From Egerieenecus sp048201975 (GTDB taxonomy: Bacteria; Bacillota; Clostridia; Christensenellales; Aristaeellaceae): a DNA stretch of 33,565 nucleotides. Numbering within the stretch: position 1 is the stretch's first letter; each line of letters begins with the position of its first letter. The position numbers and the translations under genes are program-made. The stretch lies in contig DBFBGQ010000069.1 in NCBI GenBank assembly GCA_048201975.1, positions 1 through 33,565 on the forward strand, in the 5' to 3' direction. The notes beneath the pieces were generated by a model, which was not told the origin of the DNA, did no database searches, and saw only the letters and a list, made by a program, of their open reading frames with translations. Shown piece after piece: positions 15,220-24,087 of this stretch.

Positions 15220-16125
15220 GTGAAACACCTGTTGAAACTCATGGACTGCACCCAGGAGGAAATTCTCGGCATACTGGATCTGGCGGACCGGCTCAAGGCT
15301 GAGCGCAAGGCTGGCGTCGCCCACCCCCTGCTGGCGGGAAAAAACCTGGGGATGATTTTTGAAAAATCCTCCACCCGTACCCGGGTTAGCTTCGAAACGG
15401 GCATGTATCAGCTGGGCGGCCATGCGCTGTTCCTGTCCTCCAAGGATCTGCAGATTGGCCGGGGCGAGCCCGTGCAGGACACCGCCCGGGTGCTCAGCCG
15501 GTACCTGGACGGCATTATGATCCGCACCTTTGCCCAGGAAGAGGTGGAGGACCTGGCGCGGTACGGCTCCATTCCGATCATCAACGGCCTGACGGACTTC
15601 TGCCACCCCTGCCAGGTGCTGGCGGACCTGATGACCATCCGGGAATACAAGGGCCGTCTGGCGGGGCTGAACATGTGCTACATCGGCGATGGCAACAACA
15701 TGGCCAATTCCCTGATCGTGGGCGGACTGAAAACCGGTATGCGCGTTTCCGTGGCCTGCCCCAAGGCGTACCGCCCCGATCCCAAGGTCATGGCCATGAC
15801 GGAGGCGTATCCGGGCATGTTCCTGTGCACGGAGTCCCCCGAGGAGGCCGCTCGGGACGCGGACGTGATCTTTACCGACGTGTGGGCGTCCATGGGCCAG
15901 GAGGAGGAGAAGGCCGTGCGGGAGCGCGCCTTCCAGGGATATCAGGTGAACGCGGAGCTGCTTCGGGCGGCGCATGAGGGCTGCATGGTGCAGCACTGCT
16001 TGCCCGCGCACCGGGGAGAAGAGATCACCGCAGAGGTTTTCGAAGCCCACGCGGCGGAGATCTTCGACGAGGCCGAAAACCGGCTGCATGCGCAAAAGGC
16101 CGTGCTTGTCACCGTGATGAAGTGA
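15220..16125 (+). CDS. argF: Ornithine carbamoyltransferase
   Basis: This 301-residue enzyme joins carbamoyl phosphate to ornithine to make citrulline in arginine synthesis. The carbamoyl-phosphate loop STRTR is at residues 51-55, HPCQ at 129-132, the ornithine-loop DVWASMGQE is present and HCLPAHR starts at 259. These separate it from aspartate carbamoyltransferase. The start is GTG 15220, with GGAGGAT (15207-15213) 6 bases upstream; homologues also begin with a short KHLLKL-like segment. Longer in-frame starts lie in the divergent LysM promoter region. It heads an operon with carA (12 bases downstream) and carB, so the carbamoyl phosphate made there probably feeds arginine. A catabolic role cannot be excluded, but no arcA or arcC is nearby. 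Confidence 0.95.
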   Translation: MKHLLKLMDCTQEEILGILDLADRLKAERKAGVAHPLLAGKNLGMIFEKSSTRTRVSFETGMYQLGGHALFLSSKDLQIGRGEPVQDTARVLSRYLDGIMIRTFAQEEVEDLARYGSIPIINGLTDFCHPCQVLADLMTIREYKGRLAGLNMCYIGDGNNMANSLIVGGLKTGMRVSVACPKAYRPDPKVMAMTEAYPGMFLCTESPEEAARDADVIFTDVWASMGQEEEKAVRERAFQGYQVNAELLRAAHEGCMVQHCLPAHRGEEITAEVFEAHAAEIFDEAENRLHAQKAVLVTVMK

Positions 16126-16137
16126 GGGAAAAACATC

Positions 16138-17226
16138 ATGCAAAGCAAAGGTTACCTGCTGCTGGCGGACGGGCAGCTATTTGAAGGAATTCGATTCGGC
16201 GCGGAAAAGGACGTGTACGCGGAGCTGGTGTTCACCACCGCCATGACCGGCTATCTGGAAACCATCACCGACCCCAGCTACGAGGGGCAGATCGTTATTC
16301 AGACCTTTCCCACCATCGGGAATTATGGCGTGATTCCCCAGGACTTTGAAAGCGAAAAGCCTGGCCTGAGCGCGTATGTGGTGCGGGAGTGGTGCGACGC
16401 GCCCAGCAACTTCCGCAGCCAGGGCACGCTGGACGAATATCTTCGCCGGGAAGGCATTCCCGGGCTGTGCGGCGTGGATACCCGCCGGCTTACCCGGCGC
16501 ATTCGCAGCGCGGGCGTCATGAACGCCGCCCTGCTGATGGAGAAGCCCGAAAACGTGGATGCGGTGATCGCCAAGCTCCGGGCGCTGCCCTTCCATCCTG
16601 CGGTGCAGGACGTGAGCTGCCGGGAGGTTATCCAGGGCAAAACTCAGGGCCGCTACCATGTGGTGCTGTGGGACTTTGGCGCCAAGGGAAGCATCCAGCG
16701 CTGCCTGGAGGAGCGCGGCTGCCGCGTCACCTGCGTCCCCGCCGACACCACGGCCCAGGCCATCCTGGACATGAACCCCGACGGCGTCATGCTCTCCAAC
16801 GGGCCCGGAGATCCGGCGGACAACACCAGCATCATCGAGCAGCTTTCCCTGCTGGAAGTGCATAAGGTGCCCACCTTCGGCATTTGCCTGGGACATCAGC
16901 TGTTGGCCCTGTCCCAGGGGGCGAAAACCCGCAAGCTGAAATTCGGCCACCGGGGCGCCAATCAGCCCGCCAAGGACCTGTTGACCGGCCGCAGCTATAT
17001 GACCAGCCAAAACCATGGCTTTGCCGTGGATGCGGAAACGCTCCCTGCCCATGCCACCCTGCGCTTTGTCAACGGCAACGACGGCACCTGCGAGGGCCTG
17101 GACTATAAGGACATGCCTGCCTTCTCCGTGCAGTTTCACCCGGAGGCCAGCGGCGGGCCGCTGGACACCCAGTTTCTCTTCGACCGCTTTATTCAGATGA
17201 TGGGAGGGAATCACCAATGCCGCTGA
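16138..17226 (+). CDS. carA: Carbamoyl-phosphate synthase small (glutaminase) subunit
   Basis: This 362-residue subunit hydrolyses glutamine and passes ammonia to CarB. The class I amidotransferase domain has the nucleophile Cys250 in FGICLGHQ and the His334/Glu336 pair in QFHPEASGGP. The N-terminal half has ELVFTTAMTGYLETITDPSYEGQ-type family sequence (key: FTTAMTGY) and PGLCGVDTRRLTRRIR. Length is typical. The ribosome site before ATG 16138 is weak (GAGGGAAA). The last 10 bases overlap the carB start, which implies coupled translation and matched subunit amounts. Confidence 0.96.
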   Translation: MQSKGYLLLADGQLFEGIRFGAEKDVYAELVFTTAMTGYLETITDPSYEGQIVIQTFPTIGNYGVIPQDFESEKPGLSAYVVREWCDAPSNFRSQGTLDEYLRREGIPGLCGVDTRRLTRRIRSAGVMNAALLMEKPENVDAVIAKLRALPFHPAVQDVSCREVIQGKTQGRYHVVLWDFGAKGSIQRCLEERGCRVTCVPADTTAQAILDMNPDGVMLSNGPGDPADNTSIIEQLSLLEVHKVPTFGICLGHQLLALSQGAKTRKLKFGHRGANQPAKDLLTGRSYMTSQNHGFAVDAETLPAHATLRFVNGNDGTCEGLDYKDMPAFSVQFHPEASGGPLDTQFLFDRFIQMMGGNHQCR

Positions 17227-20200
17227 ATCCTGAACTGCACCGGGTTATGATCATCGGTTCCGGTCCCATCGTCATCGGCCAGGCAGCGGAGTTTGACTAC
17301 GCCGGTTCCCAGGCCTGCCGGGCGCTGAAGCAGGCGGGGCTGGAGGTGATTCTGGTCAACCCCAATCCTGCCACCATCATGACGGACCGGGCGTCCGCGG
17401 ACAAGATTTACATCGAACCCCTGACCCTGGAGACCATCCGCCGCATCATTCTCAAGGAAAAGCCCGACAGCCTGCTGTCCACCCTGGGTGGACAGAACGG
17501 CCTGACACTTTCCATGCAGCTGGCCAAGGAAGGCTTCCCGGACGCCCACGGGGTCAAGCTCCTGGGCGCCACCTGCGACACCATCGAGAAGGCGGAGGAC
17601 CGGCTGAAGTTCAAGGAAACCATGGAATCCATTGGCCAGCCCTGCATCCCCAGCGAGGTGGTGGAGAACGTTCCCGACGCCCTGGCCTTTGCCGAGGAGA
17701 TCGGCTATCCGGTGATCGTGCGCCCCGCCTACACCCTGGGCGGCAGCGGCGGCGGCATCTGCCAGAACCGGGCTGAGCTGGAGGAAATCGCGGAAAACGG
17801 CCTGCGCCTCTCGCCCATTACCCAGATTCTGGTGGAGCGGTGTATCTCCGGCTGGAAGGAAATCGAGTTTGAGGTCATGCGGGACAGCCTGGGCAACGTG
17901 GTGGCCGTATGCTCCATGGAGAACATCGACCCCGTGGGCGTGCACACCGGCGACTCCATTGTGGTGGCTCCGGCCCTGACCCTGGCCGATAAGGAATATC
18001 AAATGCTGCGCCGGGCGGCGCTGGACATCATCACGGCGCTGAAGGTGGAGGGCGGCTGCAACTGCCAGTTCGCCCTGAATCCCGATAGCTTCGAGTACGC
18101 GGTGATCGAGGTCAATCCCCGGGTCAGCCGTTCCTCGGCGCTGGCCTCCAAAGCCACGGGATACCCCATCGCCAAGTGCGCTGCGCAGATCGCCATCGGC
18201 TACACGCTGGATGAAATGCGCAACGCGGTCACCGGCAAGACCTGCGCATGCTTTGAGCCGGCGCTGGACTACATCGTGGCCAAGGTGCCCAAGTGGCCCT
18301 TTGACAAGTTTGTGTATGGCAAGCGCACCCTGGGCACGCAGATGAAGGCCACGGGCGAGGTTATGGCCATCGGCGTCAGCGTGGAGCAGGCGCTGATGAA
18401 GGCCGTGCGCGGCGCGGAGATCGGCTGCGATACCCTGCGGATGAAAAAGCTGTCGGAGCTCTCCGACCAGGAGCTCATGGCGCTGATTGGCCGGTGCACC
18501 GACGAGCGGATGTACGCCCTGTACGAGGCCATCTCCCGCGGCGTCTCCCTGGAAGAGCTTCACGCGCTGACCAAGATCGACATGTTCTTCCTGCACAAGT
18601 TCGCCAACCTCTACGCCATGGAGGAGCGCCTGTCCCAGGGGAACGTGGATGAGGAAACCTACCTGCGGGCCAAAACCATGGGTTACCCCGACAGCGCCAT
18701 TCGCCGCCTCAGCGGACAGGAGCCGCCCATGCACCGGAACCCCGTGTACAAGATGGTGGACACCTGCGCCGCGGAGTTCGAGGCGCAAACCCCGTATTTC
18801 TACGCCACCTACGACGAGGAGAACGAGGCTAAGGAATTCCTGGAGCAAAAGCAGGAAAAGAAGCCCTGCGTGGTGGTGCTGGGTTCCGGCCCCATCCGCA
18901 TCGGCCAGGGCATCGAGTTCGACTATGCCTCCGTGCATTGCGTGTGGATGCTCAAGCAGGCGGGCTACGATGTGGTGATGATCAATAACAACCCCGAAAC
19001 CGTCTCCACGGACTTTGACACCGCCGACCGGCTGTATTTTGAGCCGCTTACCCCCGAGGATGTGCTGGGCGTCATCGCGACGGAACAGCCCGTGGGCGTG
19101 GTGGCGGCCTTTGGCGGCCAGACGGCCATCAAGCTGACCAAGGCCCTTCAAAAGGCCGGGGTGCGCATTCTGGGCACCAGCGCCGACGCCATTGACCTGG
19201 CGGAGGACCGGGAGCGCTTTGACGCCGCCATGGAGAAGCACCACGTCAAGCGGCCCCAGGGCTGCACGGTCATGACCTGCGAGGAGGCCCTGGAGGCGGC
19301 CAACCGCCTGGGTTACCCGGTGCTGGTGCGCCCCTCCTATGTGCTGGGCGGACAGAATATGATCATCGCCTACCAGGATGCGGACATCGCTGAATACATG
19401 AAGATCATCCTGGCCCAGGGCATCGAGAATCCCATCCTCATCGACCAGTACCTGCAAGGGGTGGAGGCGGAGGCAGACGCCATCTGCGACGGGGAGGACG
19501 TGCTGATCCCCGGCATCATGGAGCACATTGAGCGGGCGGGCGTCCACTCCGGCGACTCCATGGCCGTGTACCCTGCCTGGAACCTGAACGGTACGCTGTA
19601 TCAGCGCCTGATCGACACCACCCGTGCCATTGCCCTGGAGCTGAACACGCTGGGCCTGATCAACATCCAATACGTGATCTATCACAACGAGGTCTACGTG
19701 ATCGAGGCCAATCCCCGGGCCAGCCGCACCGTGCCCTACATCAGCAAGGTGACGGGGGTGCCCATGGTGGATCTGGCTGTGCGGGCCATGCTGGGCGAGA
19801 AGATCAAGGACATGGGCTACGGCACGGGGTTGTACCGGCAGAGTCCCTACTACGCGGTGAAGGTGCCCTGCTTCAGCTTTGAAAAGCTGGCGGACGTGGA
19901 TACCCACCTGGGCCCGGAGATGAAATCCACCGGCGAAGTGCTGGGCATTGGCGCCAATCTGCAGGAAGCCATCTACAAGGGCATGGTGGCCGCCGGGTAC
20001 AAGATGAAGCATACCGGCGGGCTGCTGGTCACCGTGCGCGATCAGGACAAGCCCGAGGCCGTGGACACCGCCCGCAAGTTTGCGGAGCTGGGCTTCAACC
20101 TGTTTGCCACCCCCGGCACCGCCAAGGTGCTGCGCGCCCACGGGCTGTACGCCGCCACCGTGCGCCACGACATGATGGAAAAAATGCTGGAAATGGGCCA

Positions 20201-21245
20201 GGTGCAGTATGTGATTTCCACCTCCAGCCATGGCCGTCAGCCCCAGCTGGAGGATGTGCGCATGCGCCGCAAGGCCGTGGAGCGCGGCATTCCGCTGTTT
20301 ACCAGCATGGACACCGCCAACGCCCTGGCCAACGCACTCACCTCCCGCTACACGCTGAACAACGTGGAGCTGGTGGATATCAACGACATGCGCACCCAGC
20401 GGGAGAAGCTCCGCTTTGTGAAGATGCGGGGTGCCGGCAACGATTATCTCTATTTCGATTGCTTTGATCAGACGGTGGAAAGCCCCGAATCCCTGGCGGT
20501 ACGCCTGTCCAACCGGCGCACCGGCGTGGGCAGCGACGGCATTGTGCTGATTCTGCCCAGCGAAACCTGCGACGCCAGGATGCGCGTATTCAACGCCGAC
20601 GGCAGCGAGAGCCCCGCCGCCGGCAATCCCACCCGCTGCGTGGGCAAATACCTGTACGAAAGCGGCCGGGTGCGCAAGGAGCGCATGACCATCGAAACAG
20701 GCGCGGGCAACAAGGATCTGCAGCTGTTCATCCGGGAGAGCACCGTGTTCTCCGTGCTGGTGGATATGGGGCAGCCCGCCTTTGCTCCCGCGCAGGTGCC
20801 CGTGAAGCTAGAGGGCGACCGGGTCATGAACCGGGAGGTATTCCTGGCCGGGGAAAACCGCAGGATCAGCTGCCTGTCCATGGGCAATCCGCATGTGGTG
20901 CAGTTTGTGGACGACGTGGCGCGCATTGCGCTGGATCACGTGGGCCCCGCCATGGAAACCGATCCGCTGTTCCCGGAGCGGGTGAATGTCTCCTTTGCCA
21001 CGGTGCTGGAGCGGAACATCATCAAAATGCGCGTATGGGAGCGGGGCATCGGCGAAACGGTGGCTTGCGGCACCGGCGCGTGCGCGGTGGCGGTGGCTGC
21101 CGTGGAAAATAGCCTGTGCGACCGGGACACGGATATTTCCGTCCGTCTGCCCGGAGGCGAACTGGTGGTGCGCTACGAGCAGAACGGCCTGGTCTGGCTC
21201 ACTGGCGACGCCACCCGGGACTTTGAAGGCGTCATCGAAATCTGA
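17217..21245 (+). CDS. carB: Carbamoyl-phosphate synthase large subunit fused to a DapF-like domain
   Basis: This 1342-residue protein has a complete CarB (about 1-1060): ATP-grasp halves marked by RPAYTLGGSGGG (from Arg169) and RPSYVLGGQN (from Arg705), and a methylglyoxal-synthase-like allosteric domain near 935-1055. It then runs in frame, with no stop, into a full diaminopimelate-epimerase fold (about 1066-1342). DapF motifs kept are KMRGAGNDY (1069-1077), GVGSDG, FNADGSE (1125-1131), SMGNPHVV, ERGIGET and ACGTGAC with catalytic Cys1284. The first catalytic cysteine, expected in a CGNG motif, is Ala1135, and the following GNG is GNP. The epimerase reaction is therefore doubtful, while carbamoyl phosphate synthesis should be normal. 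Independent translation of the DapF part from GTG 20418 or ATG 20424, after a GGGAGA, is conceivable but unproven. A stem-loop follows the stop. Confidence 0.95.
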   Translation: MPLNPELHRVMIIGSGPIVIGQAAEFDYAGSQACRALKQAGLEVILVNPNPATIMTDRASADKIYIEPLTLETIRRIILKEKPDSLLSTLGGQNGLTLSMQLAKEGFPDAHGVKLLGATCDTIEKAEDRLKFKETMESIGQPCIPSEVVENVPDALAFAEEIGYPVIVRPAYTLGGSGGGICQNRAELEEIAENGLRLSPITQILVERCISGWKEIEFEVMRDSLGNVVAVCSMENIDPVGVHTGDSIVVAPALTLADKEYQMLRRAALDIITALKVEGGCNCQFALNPDSFEYAVIEVNPRVSRSSALASKATGYPIAKCAAQIAIGYTLDEMRNAVTGKTCACFEPALDYIVAKVPKWPFDKFVYGKRTLGTQMKATGEVMAIGVSVEQALMKAVRGAEIGCDTLRMKKLSELSDQELMALIGRCTDERMYALYEAISRGVSLEELHALTKIDMFFLHKFANLYAMEERLSQGNVDEETYLRAKTMGYPDSAIRRLSGQEPPMHRNPVYKMVDTCAAEFEAQTPYFYATYDEENEAKEFLEQKQEKKPCVVVLGSGPIRIGQGIEFDYASVHCVWMLKQAGYDVVMINNNPETVSTDFDTADRLYFEPLTPEDVLGVIATEQPVGVVAAFGGQTAIKLTKALQKAGVRILGTSADAIDLAEDRERFDAAMEKHHVKRPQGCTVMTCEEALEAANRLGYPVLVRPSYVLGGQNMIIAYQDADIAEYMKIILAQGIENPILIDQYLQGVEAEADAICDGEDVLIPGIMEHIERAGVHSGDSMAVYPAWNLNGTLYQRLIDTTRAIALELNTLGLINIQYVIYHNEVYVIEANPRASRTVPYISKVTGVPMVDLAVRAMLGEKIKDMGYGTGLYRQSPYYAVKVPCFSFEKLADVDTHLGPEMKSTGEVLGIGANLQEAIYKGMVAAGYKMKHTGGLLVTVRDQDKPEAVDTARKFAELGFNLFATPGTAKVLRAHGLYAATVRHDMMEKMLEMGQVQYVISTSSHGRQPQLEDVRMRRKAVERGIPLFTSMDTANALANALTSRYTLNNVELVDINDMRTQREKLRFVKMRGAGNDYLYFDCFDQTVESPESLAVRLSNRRTGVGSDGIVLILPSETCDARMRVFNADGSESPAAGNPTRCVGKYLYESGRVRKERMTIETGAGNKDLQLFIRESTVFSVLVDMGQPAFAPAQVPVKLEGDRVMNREVFLAGENRRISCLSMGNPHVVQFVDDVARIALDHVGPAMETDPLFPERVNVSFATVLERNIIKMRVWERGIGETVACGTGACAVAVAAVENSLCDRDTDISVRLPGGELVVRYEQNGLVWLTGDATRDFEGVIEI

Positions 21246-21253
21246 ATTTGCCG

Positions 21254-21285
21254 GGGGACGTGTTCCATGGGAATGCGTCCCCTTT
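21254..21285 (+). terminator. Probable terminator after carB-dapF
   Basis: GGGGACG (21254-21260) pairs with CGTCCCC (21276-21282), with an inner TTCC/GGAA stem, followed by TTT. The stem is strong but the T-run is short. It separates the arg/car operon from the alpha-galactosidase gene. Confidence 0.6.
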
Positions 21286-21369
21286 GCGCAACGTACATCA
21301 GCGCGCCGCATGGCGGAACCGTCCGGAGGATATTGGCGGCGTCTGCCCGGCGCGGAAAGGAGCGGGACA

Positions 21370-23223
21370 ATGGCATTTGCATACAAGGTGCAGCTCAGGC
21401 TGCGCGGGGACAGAGTGGGGGACGGCTTTCGAAACGGCATGAGCATGACGGATAGCGCCTCGACCAAAGACCTGCAGCTGGCGTCGTCCGAAGCGGACCG
21501 CGATGTATACGTTATGCCTCAGGGCCATCGGGTTACCTGCTGGCATAGGCCGCTTCCCAATGGGGCGGTGGCCTGCTTCACGGAGTTTGAAAACCGCGGC
21601 CAGGAGCCTGCGACACTGGAGCTGCTCACGTCTTTTGCGCTGGAAGGGGTGCAGGGCGACAGGATCCATCGCATGGCCTCCTTCTGGAGCGCCGAGGGGC
21701 GTTTGATCAGCCAGTCGCTGACGGAGCTGAATATGGAGCCCTCCTGGAGCAGGTTCGGCGTGCGCATCGAAAAGTTTGGCCAGGTGGGCTCCATGCCGGT
21801 GCGCAAGTGGTTCCCCTTCCTGGCGGTGGAAAATACGGCCACGGGGGAATTTCTGGGCGTGCAGCTCTACTGCGCCTCCAGCTGGCAGATGGAGCTATTG
21901 CGCCAGGCGGAGCCGCTGACCGTCTGCGGCGGCCTGGCCGACCGGGAATTCGGACATTGGAGCAAAACCGTGCTTCCGGGGGAGCGCTTCGTTACGCCCC
22001 GGGCGGTGGTGGCGTCGGGCAGCTCCCTGGAGGAGGTCTGCGACCATCTGGTGAAGGCGCAGCAGCCTCGCATTTCGCCTGTGGACCGGGATATGCCGGT
22101 GATCTTTAATGAATACTGCACCACCTGGGGCAATCCTACCCTGGAAAACCTGCGCCGCATTGCGCAGCGGCTGGAGGGAACCGGCGTGCGCTATCTGGTG
22201 ATCGATGCCGGGTGGTACAAGGTGCCCGGAAAGGATTGGAGCGCCACCGTCGGCGATTGGCAACCCAGCAAGGAGCTGTTCCCCAAGGGCATCGGGGAGG
22301 CCGCGGAGATGATCCGCGCCCATGGAATGATCCCAGGGCTGTGGTTCGAAATGGAGAACGTGGCGGAGGAATCGGACGCCTTTCAACAGACGGAGCATCT
22401 GCTGAAGCGGGACGGCTATCCGCTCACCGTGGCCAATCGCCGCTTCTGGGACATGACCGACCCCTGGGTGAAGGATTACCTGACGGAGCGGGTGATTGGC
22501 CTGCTGCGCACGCAAGGGTTCGGATATGTCAAGATTGACTACAACGAAAACATCGGCGTGGGCTGCGACGGCGCGGAGAGCCTGGGAGAAGGGCTGCGCC
22601 AGCGGGTGGCGGCCAGCCAGGCGTTCTTCCGGGCCATGGCCGAAGCGATGCCGGAGCTGGTCATTGAGAATTGCTCCAGCGGCGGACACCGGCTGGAGCC
22701 GTCCATGATGGAGCTGGTTTCCCAGGCCAGCTTCTCCGACGCCCATGAGTGCCTGAGCATCCCCATCATCGCCGCCAACCTTCATCGGGTCATCCGGCCG
22801 GAGCAGAGCCAAATCTGGGCCGTGCTGCATGCGAAGGATACCCCTGCGCGCATCCATTACCTGCTTGCGGCTGCCTGCCTGGGCCGCATGTGCCTGAGCG
22901 GGGACATCTTTGCCCTGGACCAGGACCAGTGGAGCGAGGTACAAAAGGGCATCGCTTTCTATGGCCAGGCAAAGGAGATCATCCGCGACGGATACACGGA
23001 GCGGAGGGAGTGCACCGCAAGCAGCTATAACCAGCCCACGGGCTGGCAGGGCGTACTTCGCACGCTGGGCGATCGGGCGCTGCTGGTGGTGCACACCTTC
23101 GCCCAGGGAGCCAATCCGCCTTTGGCGGACTGGCTGGACGGGTATGCGGTGGAGCAGCAATTCGGCGACGCCCTGGACGGCGACTTCCAGGCGCGGGCAA
23201 TGCTCTTGCGGCGCAAGGCGTAA
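21370..23223 (+). CDS. GH36 family alpha-galactosidase
   Basis: This 617-residue glycoside hydrolase of clan GH-D, family GH36, is predicted to release alpha-linked galactose from oligosaccharides such as raffinose or melibiose. The barrel motifs are VIDAGWYK, GLWFEMENV, YVKIDYNENIG with the likely nucleophile Asp390, ENCSSGGHR, and FSDAHE with the likely acid/base Asp457. No signal peptide is present, so it is probably intracellular. Many GH36 enzymes are about 700-740 residues; here the N-terminal beta-sandwich is shorter. I chose ATG 21370 because AAGGAG is 8 bases upstream and earlier in-frame sequence overlaps carB. No transporter or regulator gene for sugars is adjacent. Another alpha-glycosidase specificity of the family cannot be excluded. 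Confidence 0.88.
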   Translation: MAFAYKVQLRLRGDRVGDGFRNGMSMTDSASTKDLQLASSEADRDVYVMPQGHRVTCWHRPLPNGAVACFTEFENRGQEPATLELLTSFALEGVQGDRIHRMASFWSAEGRLISQSLTELNMEPSWSRFGVRIEKFGQVGSMPVRKWFPFLAVENTATGEFLGVQLYCASSWQMELLRQAEPLTVCGGLADREFGHWSKTVLPGERFVTPRAVVASGSSLEEVCDHLVKAQQPRISPVDRDMPVIFNEYCTTWGNPTLENLRRIAQRLEGTGVRYLVIDAGWYKVPGKDWSATVGDWQPSKELFPKGIGEAAEMIRAHGMIPGLWFEMENVAEESDAFQQTEHLLKRDGYPLTVANRRFWDMTDPWVKDYLTERVIGLLRTQGFGYVKIDYNENIGVGCDGAESLGEGLRQRVAASQAFFRAMAEAMPELVIENCSSGGHRLEPSMMELVSQASFSDAHECLSIPIIAANLHRVIRPEQSQIWAVLHAKDTPARIHYLLAAACLGRMCLSGDIFALDQDQWSEVQKGIAFYGQAKEIIRDGYTERRECTASSYNQPTGWQGVLRTLGDRALLVVHTFAQGANPPLADWLDGYAVEQQFGDALDGDFQARAMLLRRKA

Positions 23224-23239
23224 GGAGCGGCGAAAGAAA

Positions 23240-23271
23240 ACGCCCGGTCAGCGCAGCGTGCGAACGGGCGT
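23240..23271. other. Stem-loop after the alpha-galactosidase gene
   Basis: ACGCCCG (23240-23246) pairs with CGGGCGT (23265-23271), with a small inner CGCA/TGCG stem. It has no T-run on the + strand. With the stem at 23295-23322 it fills the space between two converging genes and may act as a 3' end structure. Confidence 0.5.
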
Positions 23272-23294
23272 GGAGCATAATCCGTGCAAAGGCA

Positions 23295-23322
23295 GGGGCT
23301 TCGCCGGAAACGGCGGAGCCCC
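23295..23322. terminator. Probable terminator for the ZIP operon, GAAA-loop hairpin
   Basis: A 12-bp stem (23295-23306 with 23311-23322, one G-T pair) is capped by GAAA on the + strand. It lies 21 bases past the end of the reverse-strand ZIP gene. Only short T-runs flank it, so the terminator call is moderate. Confidence 0.5.
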
Positions 23323-23343
23323 TCGCATGCTTTTGCAGCCCGG

Positions 23344-24087
23344 TCAGCCCATGAGCGCATCCATGGCCAGCATGATGCAGACGCCCGCCAGCAGGGAATA
23401 GGTAGCCAGGCGCTCAAAGCCGTGGGCGTGGGTCTCGGGGATCATTTCGTCGCTGATAACATAAAGCATGGTGCCTCCGGCAAAGGCCAGGGCCAGAGGC
23501 AGCACGGCCCGGGATACGGATACGGCAAAATATCCCAGGAAGGTGCCGAACACCTCAATGAGTCCGGTGCCCAGAGCCAGCAGGAAGGTGCGCCGGGGAG
23601 AGACCCCTGCCAGCAGCAGCGGCGCAATGATTACCATGCCCTCCGGGACGTTCTGCAGGGCGATGCCGACGGCCACGGTCAGCGCCGCGCTTTGATCTCC
23701 GGAGCCAAAACCCACCCCGGCGGCGATGCCTTCGGGCAGGTTGTGGATGGCGATGGCCATGACAAAGAGCATGACCTTGGTCAGGTGGCTGTCTCCGTGG
23801 GCTTCCTGCTCTCTGCCGGAGAGCTTGTGCAGGTGCGGGGTGAAGCGGTCCAGCAGGTGCAGGCATGCCGCCCCCAGAAAGATGCCCGGCACAGTGATGA
23901 AAATGCTCCCCAATTCCAGGGAAGGGGTGATGAGCCCGGAAAAGCTGGCTGCCAGCATGACTCCGGAGGCAAAGCCCAGCAGCGCGTCGTTGTAACGGTG
24001 GGGAATGTTTTTGATCAGAAAGCCCAGCAGCGCGCCCAATACGGTGGCGCCGCCCACTCCCAGGGCGGTAATGGCGACAAGTGTCAT
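23344..24087 (-). CDS. ZIP family metal transporter
   Basis: This 247-residue integral membrane protein of the ZIP family probably imports zinc or another divalent metal. The metal-binding helices are clear: HNLPEG (residues 115-120) in helix IV and QNVPEG (145-150) in helix V, plus a SDEMIPETH motif near the end. A histidine-containing loop (PHLHKLSGREQEAHGDSH) separates the first three helices from the rest, as in other ZIP/ZupT proteins. I chose ATG 24087, with GGAGGA 5 bases upstream; the much longer open frame upstream is only the antisense overlap with the HAM1-like gene. It is the last gene of a four-gene reverse operon and overlaps its predecessor by 4 bases. The metal cannot be read from sequence. 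Confidence 0.93.
   Translation of the reverse strand: MTLVAITALGVGGATVLGALLGFLIKNIPHRYNDALLGFASGVMLAASFSGLITPSLELGSIFITVPGIFLGAACLHLLDRFTPHLHKLSGREQEAHGDSHLTKVMLFVMAIAIHNLPEGIAAGVGFGSGDQSAALTVAVGIALQNVPEGMVIIAPLLLAGVSPRRTFLLALGTGLIEVFGTFLGYFAVSVSRAVLPLALAFAGGTMLYVISDEMIPETHAHGFERLATYSLLAGVCIMLAMDALMG

Noticed and set aside
17211..20231. A 1006-codon open frame on the reverse strand opposite carB
   Set aside because: It is His/Gly/Leu-rich, with no domain motifs, and is an effect of GC-rich codon use in carB, which is unmistakable on the + strand. The long frames opposite valS (6920-8377), folC (9349-11040), rsmH/rsmI (11069-12940), cysS (27525-29180) and dnaX (29467-31161) were rejected for the same reason.
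20380..20426. CarB-DapF join as a simple missed stop codon between two ordinary genes
   Set aside because: Not fully excluded, but the linker codes for a smooth protein sequence, no intergenic ribosome site with proper spacing is clear, and the DapF part has its own unusual changes, which fits a settled fusion better.
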